Assembly (NCBI GenBank): GCA_002336725.1
Contig: DDEO01000184.1
Location: forward strand, 1-7,279
Length of the DNA stretch: 7,279 nt
Source: Bacteroidetes bacterium UBA1952
GTDB taxonomy: Bacteria; Bacteroidota; Bacteroidia; Chitinophagales; Chitinophagaceae
Reading direction: 5' to 3'
Within the stretch, counting starts at the first letter, position 1, and each line of letters begins with the position of its first letter. The position numbers and the translations under genes were made by a program. Positions 1 through 5,455 of the stretch are shown piece by piece. A model generated the notes under the pieces. It saw nothing but the letters and a program-made list of their open reading frames with translations. It did not search any database and was not told the DNA's origin.

Positions 1-113
1 GCAGGCACAGCCTGCAGGATAGTCAGACATAGCCTATGCCTAGCAGAGCTTTCGCCGAACGAATGAAAAAATCCGTGAAAATCCGTAACTATCCGTGTCA
101 TCCGCGTTCTATA
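1..113. repeat. Second copy of the composite intergenic repeat, opposite orientation
   Basis: Read outward from the heparinase stop (minus strand) the order is TTAT-AGAACGCGG, ACGGATTTTCACGGATTTTT, TTCGTTCGGCGAAAG, GGCATAGGCTATGTC, then TGCAGGCTGTGCCTGC at the window edge. Read outward from the epimerase start on the plus strand, 3111-3248 gives the same modules in the same order. The CATAG hairpin here (28-38) has lost 6 nt relative to the copy at 3205-3221. The GCAGGCACAGCCTGCA block at 1-16 is identical to 3261-3276. The TAG stop of the heparinase gene (109-111) lies inside the inner edge of the repeat. Confidence 0.8.
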
Positions 114-1983
114 AACCCCGCAAGATTGTCTTCACCGCCCCATTTCCGGAAATCACCGTCATCTCCGCCGGGCTTTTCTGCCCGTAATAATCCGACACGT
201 CGCAGGGCATTTTTTCTACCACAACGCCGTCCTTTTCCGGAATGATTTCGAGGGAACTTCCCGGCGGCGTGTGCCACAGTTGGCGCACCGGAACGCCGGC
301 AGGCGCGTTTTCAATCACGTCCTCAATTTCCCACACCGCTTCGCCTTTCTTTTTCACCAGATGGCGGCGGTGAATGATGCCCGCGCCCAGATGCCGGAAC
401 GCATGAATCGCGCCGGAGAAAACATAGCGGTCGGCTTCTTCTTTCAGCGTTGGCATCCCGGCGGTTTGCGTCCAGTAATACCAGATAAAACGTCCGCCTT
501 TTTGCATCTGGTCGGCATCGCCAAGCTGCACGGTGTTGTGCGAGGCCGTACCCATAAAATAGCGCAGCGTCGTGTCGTCGGTGTTGTATTTATAGCTGCC
601 GCCGTCGAGCAAAATGTTTTTCCCCTTGTGCCAGATATCGAGGTGCAGATTGTCGGCCTGTCCAGGGCGGTCTTTGTGGTTTCCGCAGCGCAAAAACGTG
701 AGCGTATCGGCTTCGCGGATGAGGTAATAGCCACCGTTGGGGAAACTGAAAAGCCCCTGTTGGCGCGCCATTTTCCGGAAATTTCCGGAAATCCCATACC
801 ATTTGGCATCTTCCTCTGCTTTTTCACAGCCCTCGAGCGTAAAGCCCAACGCGCGGGCCAGTGTTTCGAGTTGCGGACGATAATCGCGGTAGTCGGCGCT
901 GCTGAGCCGGAAGAACAGCGCGCCGTCGTTGGCACCATAATTCGGCAGCCAGCCATCGGCATCGTTCATGCAGGCATACAGAAAATGCAATGATTTCTCG
1001 GCCCGTTCGCGCACCACGGGCGCAAAACTTTCTCCGTTCGCCCCGGCTAGTCGCAAGGCCCAGGTAAGGAGTTGCACCAGCACGCGATGATAATTCATCG
1101 AGAATTGCAGAAAGGTGCCGTCTTCATACACCTGATAGGCAATTTCCTGTTCAAACCAATGCTTGCCGTCGGCCTTCCATTTCACCATTTCCGGAAATTC
1201 CGGAAAAAGCAGGCCTGCGAGGTACAGTGTCAGCGTCTCGGTGATGGCGTGGTTGTTGCGAACCGAGATGCGCGAAAAATGAATATTGTGGTAAACGTGG
1301 TGGATGCTCCAGTAAACCACGTGCATGATTTTCCGGAAAAGTGCTTCGGTTAGCAGCGGCGAATTCCGGTAATAATAGAGCGCAAAAATCCAGTTGAGCG
1401 TACGCAGCGAGATTTCCTGACTGCACTTATAATTTGGCCCGCAGTTGATGGGGTTGGCATCTATCCAGGATTCAATTTCCCGGAAAACATCCGCCGCGCA
1501 GTCCTGCCCAAAATGATAATCGTAGCGGATGAGGTCGCCGAGGAAGGAGAAACGGGATTTCTCCCAGACGAATTTAATATCGCCCGCCGTAGCCGAGTAA
1601 TCCTGAATGTCGGTCCAGTGGGCGTTGCGGTCGTAGCAAAAGCCGGAATCGGGGTTTTTCACCCAGTCGTAATCGGTGCCGATGTCGAGTTTTCCACCGT
1701 TGAAAAAGAGTAGTTTTCCGGCTTTGTAATCGCGGTAGCGTTCTTCCAAATCGGCGTGGCGCACCTTGGGAATCGTCAGGCTTTCGCGGCTTTCAAAGAA
1801 GAATGGCTTGGCATTTTTTCGCCACTCTTCCAGCGACAGAAAAGACTTCTCCGGTGGCGCAGTCGGGAACTTTTTTTTCAGCAGTCCGGCCTTTGTTTGC
1901 AGGGCAAACTTCACCCGAAACGCCACGTAGCGCAGGCCCATATTGCGCACCAGATTGGCCGAACGCCGTACTTTTTTAAGCAT
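109..1983 (-). CDS. Heparinase II/III family protein (putative polysaccharide lyase)
   Basis: The product (624 aa) resembles the heparinase II/III and alginate-lyase-like proteins often encoded in surface polysaccharide loci; family members cleave uronate-containing polymers by beta-elimination. An N-terminal mostly helical (alpha/alpha toroid type) region covers about residues 90-390, with NNHAITE at 243-249 and NYHR at 297-300 as probable active-site segments. A beta-sandwich heparinase II/III domain covers about 405-615, with the His/Asp-rich stretch at 436-454 (HKDRPGQ, then NLHLDIWHKG) and SHNTV at 481-485. No convincing signal peptide is seen: the N-terminus is basic (MLKKVRR) with no long hydrophobic core, so its location is unclear. 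The ATG at 1983 overlaps the epimerase stop within ATGCTTAA (8 bp), implying translational coupling; the stop is TAG. The family call is firm. The substrate and whether it is an active lyase are unknown. Confidence 0.9.
   Translation of the reverse strand: MLKKVRRSANLVRNMGLRYVAFRVKFALQTKAGLLKKKFPTAPPEKSFLSLEEWRKNAKPFFFESRESLTIPKVRHADLEERYRDYKAGKLLFFNGGKLDIGTDYDWVKNPDSGFCYDRNAHWTDIQDYSATAGDIKFVWEKSRFSFLGDLIRYDYHFGQDCAADVFREIESWIDANPINCGPNYKCSQEISLRTLNWIFALYYYRNSPLLTEALFRKIMHVVYWSIHHVYHNIHFSRISVRNNHAITETLTLYLAGLLFPEFPEMVKWKADGKHWFEQEIAYQVYEDGTFLQFSMNYHRVLVQLLTWALRLAGANGESFAPVVRERAEKSLHFLYACMNDADGWLPNYGANDGALFFRLSSADYRDYRPQLETLARALGFTLEGCEKAEEDAKWYGISGNFRKMARQQGLFSFPNGGYYLIREADTLTFLRCGNHKDRPGQADNLHLDIWHKGKNILLDGGSYKYNTDDTTLRYFMGTASHNTVQLGDADQMQKGGRFIWYYWTQTAGMPTLKEEADRYVFSGAIHAFRHLGAGIIHRRHLVKKKGEAVWEIEDVIENAPAGVPVRQLWHTPPGSSLEIIPEKDGVVVEKMPCDVSDYYGQKSPAEMTVISGNGAVKTILRGL
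772..792. repeat. Tandem pair of TTTCCGGAAA palindromes in the heparinase gene
   Basis: TTTCCGGAAA (772-781) and ATTTCCGGAAAT (781-792) share one base. They encode ISGN and FRK at residues 398-404, so the two copies are read in different codon phases. The position is the probable junction of the helical and beta-sandwich domains. Confidence 0.9.
1187..1205. repeat. Tandem pair of TTCCGGAA palindromes in the heparinase gene
   Basis: ATTTCCGGAAAT (1187-1198) is followed by TTCCGGAA (1198-1205). Together they encode FPEFPE at residues 260-265. Confidence 0.9.
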
Positions 1984-3100
1984 CCTGCGGTTGCGCGTTT
2001 TGCTTTAATCCAAAGATAGAAATGAGGTCAGAAACGATGCGCGGAGCCGTTTTTCCGTCCCATTTTTCCGGAATTTCGCCCTTTGTCCACTGTCCGTCAA
2101 ACAGGCTTTCAAAGGCCGGTGCAACGGCTTCGGGCGCAATGCCGAGCAGGCGGTTGGTGCCCACGGTGCAGGTTTCGGGGCGCTCGGTGTTGGCACGCAG
2201 CGTCATACAGGGCACGTGCATCACGGTGGTTTCTTCGGTTACGCCGCCGGAGTCGGTAACCACGGCCTTGGCGTGTTGCACGAGGTAGTTGAATTGCAGA
2301 TATCCGAGCGGCTCAATCATGTGCAAGTTGGGCGCTTCGATGCCGATTTGTTGCAGCATTTTGGCCGTGCGGGGATGCACCGGAAAGAGCAGCGGCAGTC
2401 CGCGCGAGGCACTCACGATGGCATCCATCAGGCGCTTGAGGTTTTGCTCTTCGTCCACATTGCCGGGGCGGTGGAGCGTCATCACGATATATTGGCCTTT
2501 TTCCAGGCTTAGCTCGTTCCAGACCGGCGGCGCTTCAAAACGGGGTTTGTTTTTCAGCAGCGTGTCAATCATGGTATTTCCTACAAAGAAAATACGGTCG
2601 TCGGGAACGCCGGCTTTGCGCAGGTTTTCGTTGGCCGTTTCGGAAGTAGTGAAGAAATAATCGGTGATGGCATCGGTTACCATGCGGTTGATTTCTTCGG
2701 GCATCGAGAGGTCGTGGCTGCGGATGCCGGCTTCTACGTGGGCTACTTTAATATCGCCGATTTTTTTTGCGGCAATAGAGCATGCCATGGTAGAGGTTAC
2801 GTCGCCTACCACAATCAGCAGGTCGGGCTTTTTCTCAAAAAGCACTTTTTCGTAGCGCGTCATGATAGCCGCTGTTTGTTCGGCCTGTGTGCCGCCGCCG
2901 GCTTCGAGGTTCATATCCGGTTCCGGAATGCCGAGTTGCTCAAAGAAGTCGCCGCTCATCTTTTTGTCGTAATGCTGCCCGGTATGGATGAGTCGGTATT
3001 CCAGCGGCCAGCCTTTCTTTTTTGCGCTTTGAATGGCTTCGAGAATGGGCGCAATTTTCATGAAATTGGGCCGCGCACCGGCGATGATGTCTATGAGCAT
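1976..3100 (-). CDS. wecB: UDP-N-acetylglucosamine 2-epimerase (non-hydrolysing)
   Basis: This 374-aa protein has the usual length of the WecB/MnaA family, cytoplasmic enzymes that interconvert UDP-GlcNAc and UDP-ManNAc for surface glycans. Visible landmarks are GARPNFMKIAP (8-18), VVGD with Asp100, HVEAGIRS with Glu123, PEEINR with Glu136-Glu137, TLHRPGN with His210, DSGGVTEE (283-290) and NTERPET (304-310); these match the catalytic Asp/Glu/Glu/His set and nucleotide-binding loops of the family. The frame is open to an ATG at 3193, but that 31-residue extension is encoded by the intergenic repeat and is unlike the family, whereas MLIDIIAGARPN is a normal family N-terminus. I therefore start at 3100, behind an A-rich leader (AATAAAAAAATCGTT). 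It overlaps the downstream heparinase gene by 8 bp. A paralogue acting on another UDP-HexNAc is possible, so the gene symbol is by family. Confidence 0.95.
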   Translation of the reverse strand: MLIDIIAGARPNFMKIAPILEAIQSAKKKGWPLEYRLIHTGQHYDKKMSGDFFEQLGIPEPDMNLEAGGGTQAEQTAAIMTRYEKVLFEKKPDLLIVVGDVTSTMACSIAAKKIGDIKVAHVEAGIRSHDLSMPEEINRMVTDAITDYFFTTSETANENLRKAGVPDDRIFFVGNTMIDTLLKNKPRFEAPPVWNELSLEKGQYIVMTLHRPGNVDEEQNLKRLMDAIVSASRGLPLLFPVHPRTAKMLQQIGIEAPNLHMIEPLGYLQFNYLVQHAKAVVTDSGGVTEETTVMHVPCMTLRANTERPETCTVGTNRLLGIAPEAVAPAFESLFDGQWTKGEIPEKWDGKTAPRIVSDLISIFGLKQNAQPQDA

Positions 3101-3161
3101 AACGATTTTTTTATTGGAACGCGGAAAACGCGGATGGGACGGATTTACACGGATTTTTTCA

Positions 3162-3190
3162 TCCGTTCGGCGAAAACTGCGCCGAACGGA
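3162..3190. repeat. Hairpin, 10-bp stem, 9-nt loop
   Basis: TCCGTTCGGC (3162-3171) pairs perfectly with GCCGAACGGA (3181-3190) around GAAAACTGC. It lies in the epimerase leader, about 60-90 nt upstream of its ATG, and would form in the mRNA if the operon is read through. It could be an attenuating or stabilising structure, or only a repeat module. Confidence 0.7.
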
Positions 3191-3204
3191 CAAGCCTCGT
3201 TCGG

Positions 3205-3221
3205 CATAGGCTGCGCCTATG
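3205..3221. repeat. Hairpin CATAGGC / TGC loop / GCCTATG
   Basis: This is a perfect 7-bp inverted repeat with a 3-nt loop. It shares the core AGGCTGCGCCT with the hairpin at 3234-3248 but has different outer arm bases that still pair. A shortened version occurs at 28-38. Confidence 0.75.
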
Positions 3222-3233
3222 TCGTGCTATGAT

Positions 3234-3248
3234 GCAGGCTGCGCCTGC
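3234..3248. repeat. Hairpin GCAGGC / TGC loop / GCCTGC
   Basis: This is a perfect 6-bp inverted repeat with a TGC loop. It faces the related hairpin at 3261-3275 across a 12-nt spacer (3249-3260), and the two blocks are near-perfect inverted copies of each other. Confidence 0.75.
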
Positions 3249-3260
3249 TTGTTTTTAGTC

Positions 3261-3275
3261 GCAGGCACAGCCTGC
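3261..3275. repeat. Hairpin GCAGGC / ACA loop / GCCTGC
   Basis: This is a perfect 6-bp inverted repeat with a 3-nt loop. The same 16-bp block occurs in the same orientation at positions 1-16, about 3.26 kb away. Confidence 0.75.
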
Positions 3276-3287
3276 ACCATAATCCGA

Positions 3288-3304
3288 CGAAAGCGCAGCT
3301 TTCG
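3288..3304. repeat. Hairpin CGAAAGC / GCA loop / GCTTTCG
   Basis: This is a perfect 7-bp inverted repeat with a GCA loop. The right arm continues into GCCGAACG, a motif also present at 3181-3188 and, as part of GCTTTCGCCGAACG, at 49-62. Confidence 0.75.
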
Positions 3305-3330
3305 CCGAACGCGCTGAACGCGCCGAACGC
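3304..3330. repeat. Three tandem 9-bp units (GCCGAACGC type)
   Basis: The units are GCCGAACGC, GCTGAACGC and GCCGAACGC, followed at once by GCGG and the oxidoreductase TAA. They directly abut the gene end and start the mosaic on that side. Confidence 0.75.
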
Positions 3331-3334
3331 GCGG

Positions 3335-5455
3335 TTACAACACATTCACCCAGGCACGCGCTTTCAGGCTTTCAAGCGCGGCCAGCGAGGCTTTGGTGGT
3401 GTTGATGATTTCATCAAACGGGATGAGGGCCGGGCCGCCGCTTTGCAGGCGTTCGCGCAACAATTTGAACTGCGCTTTGTGGCCTTTGTCGAGGCCGGTT
3501 TTGAGCTTTGAAAAGCCTTTGAAACCGTAGCCTTCCGTCGTCCGGAAATTATCCATAATCAGCGTACGGTCCTGACTATAAACCTCTACCCGCTCCTTGG
3601 AATACGCCTTGGAGCCGTTGGAGAAATAATTGATGACACCGGTGCTGCCGTTTTCATATTCCAGCAGAATAGACGCGTTGTCGGTATTCACCTGCGGATT
3701 AGGCCCCATCGCGTTCATACACACGGCCTTGATGCGGCTGCCGGTCAGGAAGGTGATCAGATCCATAAAATGGCAAGCCTCGCCGATGATGCGCCCGCCG
3801 CCCACGAGCATATCATGCACCCAGACATTGGCCGGAATCGCGCCCGCGTTCATGGTCGCAATCACGTTCATCGGGGCGCTACCGAGCAGCGATTTCATCT
3901 TTTGGATGTGCGGCGAAAAGCGGCGGTTGAAGCCCACGGTAACAGTGGTTTTGCCGTCGTAGGCCGCCAACACGTCTTCCAGTTCGGCTTCGTTAATCAC
4001 CAGCGGTTTTTCCACAAAAACGTGCTTTCCGGCGCGCAGGCTTTCTGCCGTCATGGAGGCGTGCTGATTGTGGCGTGTGGTGATGAGCACCATTGAGACC
4101 GCCGGGTCTTGCAGGATGGTTTTGTAATCGGTGGTGCTGTTGGCGATGCCGTATTTTTTGGCGAGCGCCGTTCCGGAAACGCCACCGGCAGAGGCAATGG
4201 AAACGAGGTTGGCACCGGCTTCTTTGAGGGCCGGCAGCATGGTCATTTTGGTGAAATTTCCGGCACCGATGATGCCCATACCGTCGGTTGTGGCGGCAAA
4301 TTTTCCGGAAATATTTCCGGAAACCGGCACCACCGTATCGGGTGTAGTGTCTTCGCGATATTCGAGGATAGAAGCAATGGAGCCTTGCTGACTGATATTA
4401 TCGTAGATGCGGCCGTATTCCTCAATCGGTACGCGCTCGGTAATGAGCGATTTCACTTCTAATTTTCCGGAACGGATGGCTTCGAGGACGGCCTCAAAAT
4501 TGCGTTTTTCAGTCCAGCGAACAAAGGGCAGCGGGTAGTCGTTGCCCCGGCGCTCGTAGTCTTCGTCGTAGCGGCCCGGGCCGTAGGAGCAGCTCACCTG
4601 AAAGGAAAGTTCTTTTTCGTAGAAATCGGCGCGGCTGATGTCGAGGCCAATCACACCGACGAGCACAATGCGCCCCCTTTTGCGGCTCATGTGGGCGGCC
4701 TGCGCGATGATGTCGTTGTTTTTGGCCGAGGCGGTGATGATAACACCGTCGGCACCGATGCCATCGGTAACCGATTGCACATAATTCACCACATCCGTTC
4801 CGGCTTTGGGGTTGATAGCGTCGATGCCTTTTTGACGGGCGATTTCGATTTTAGATGGGTCTAGGTCGATGCCTACCACACGGCAGCCGTTGGCCACGAG
4901 CAGTTCGGCAGTGAGCAATCCAATCAATCCCAGCCCTACGACCACAATCGTTTCGCCGAGTGTGGGGTTGCAGAGGCGGATGCCCTGCAGGCCGATGGAA
5001 CCGATGACCGTAAACGCCGCTTCTTCATCCGAAACGCTGTCGGGGATGCGAGCGGCGAGGTTTTTGGGTACGGAAACAAATTCGGCGTGCGGGCCGTTGG
5101 AAGCCACGCGGTCGCCCACTTTAAAATCCTGTACGCCATCGCCTACGGCAATCACGCGGCCCACATTGCAATAGCCAAGCGGCAGGGGTTGTTCCAGTTT
5201 ATTAAAAACCGCTTCGAGCGTGGGTTTCAGCCCTTCCGATTTCACCTTGTCGAGCACCTGCTTCACCTTGTCGGGTTGGGCGCGGGCTTTTTGAAGGAGA
5301 TTGGCCTTGCCAAATTCCACAAGCATTCTTTCGGTGCCGAGCGATACGAGGCTGCGGGTGGTTTGGATAAGGACATGACCGCGCGAGACGATGGGCGCGG
5401 GTACGTCTTCGAGGATGGTTTGGCCGGTTTTGAAGGATTGGATGATTTGTTTCAT
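3335..5455 (-). CDS. Bi-domain oxidoreductase: MDR/alcohol-dehydrogenase-like plus Gfo/Idh/MocA
   Basis: Two NAD(P)-dependent modules are fused in 706 aa. Residues 1-365 form a medium-chain dehydrogenase/reductase unit with a Rossmann motif VVGLGLIGLLTAE (172-184) and Asp197 in GIDLDPSK, which suggests NAD(H). Residues about 392-706 form a Gfo/Idh/MocA unit: nucleotide motif MGIIGAGNFTK (393-403), the hallmark VEKPL (481-485), and GEACHFMDL (558-566) with probable catalytic His562. The MDR part lacks the classical GHE zinc motif (GYCNVGRV at 94-101 stands there) and shows no four-cysteine structural zinc lobe, so zinc-dependent alcohol oxidation is doubtful. The same two-domain architecture is known from Bacteroidota and other polysaccharide loci, commonly beside heparinase-like genes; its substrate, presumably a sugar or nucleotide sugar, is not predictable here. 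The ATG sits in ATGA with the polymerase stop (4-bp overlap), indicating coupled translation. The linker at 366-392 carries two TTTCCGGAAA palindromes. Confidence 0.92.
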   Translation of the reverse strand: MKQIIQSFKTGQTILEDVPAPIVSRGHVLIQTTRSLVSLGTERMLVEFGKANLLQKARAQPDKVKQVLDKVKSEGLKPTLEAVFNKLEQPLPLGYCNVGRVIAVGDGVQDFKVGDRVASNGPHAEFVSVPKNLAARIPDSVSDEEAAFTVIGSIGLQGIRLCNPTLGETIVVVGLGLIGLLTAELLVANGCRVVGIDLDPSKIEIARQKGIDAINPKAGTDVVNYVQSVTDGIGADGVIITASAKNNDIIAQAAHMSRKRGRIVLVGVIGLDISRADFYEKELSFQVSCSYGPGRYDEDYERRGNDYPLPFVRWTEKRNFEAVLEAIRSGKLEVKSLITERVPIEEYGRIYDNISQQGSIASILEYREDTTPDTVVPVSGNISGKFAATTDGMGIIGAGNFTKMTMLPALKEAGANLVSIASAGGVSGTALAKKYGIANSTTDYKTILQDPAVSMVLITTRHNQHASMTAESLRAGKHVFVEKPLVINEAELEDVLAAYDGKTTVTVGFNRRFSPHIQKMKSLLGSAPMNVIATMNAGAIPANVWVHDMLVGGGRIIGEACHFMDLITFLTGSRIKAVCMNAMGPNPQVNTDNASILLEYENGSTGVINYFSNGSKAYSKERVEVYSQDRTLIMDNFRTTEGYGFKGFSKLKTGLDKGHKAQFKLLRERLQSGGPALIPFDEIINTTKASLAALESLKARAWVNVL
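4302..4323. repeat. Tandem pair of TTTCCGGAAA palindromes in the oxidoreductase linker
   Basis: TTTCCGGAAA occurs at 4302-4311 and 4314-4323, separated by TA. They encode VSGNISGK at residues 378-385, in the linker between the MDR and Gfo/Idh/MocA domains. Confidence 0.9.

Larger units (their letters stand above)
3101..3334. repeat. Intergenic mosaic of hairpins and CGGATT/GCGTTCGGC-type repeats
   Basis: The 234-bp gap between the oxidoreductase stop and the epimerase start is almost entirely repeat. From left to right it holds an A/T-rich epimerase leader, CGGATTT-type degenerate repeats (about 3113-3160), a 10-bp-stem hairpin (3162-3190), three short hairpins with 3-nt loops (3205-3221, 3234-3248, 3261-3275), a fourth (3288-3304), and three 9-bp tandem units (3304-3330). 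No hairpin is followed by a T-run on the minus strand, so a classical Rho-independent terminator is not supported. Similar CGGATT-rich intergenic repeats are widespread in Bacteroidota genomes (general knowledge, not searched here). Confidence 0.85.

Noticed and set aside
36..245. Small plus-strand ORF at the left edge
   Set aside because: It is composed of repeat sequence followed by the antisense of the heparinase C-terminus.
444..962. Minus-strand 172-aa ORF in another frame of the heparinase gene
   Set aside because: It is out of frame within a coding region with strong family motifs, and there is no sign of a frameshift in the main frame.
271..993. Plus-strand ORF of 240 aa antisense to the heparinase gene
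   Set aside because: Its translation has no recognisable family features and it lies wholly inside a well-supported minus-strand gene. Long antisense frames are expected there from the G/C-rich third codon positions.
2714..3232. Plus-strand ORF of 172 aa antisense to the epimerase and reaching into the repeats
   Set aside because: It is the shadow of a conserved enzyme, and its end is made of intergenic repeat sequence.
3205..3275. Rho-independent terminator for the oxidoreductase transcript
   Set aside because: The hairpins are short and none is followed by a T-run in the minus-strand direction; the sequence after 3261 is GACTAAAAACA.
3101..3334. CRISPR array
   Set aside because: The repeats are short, degenerate and self-palindromic, without regular 30-40 bp unique spacers.
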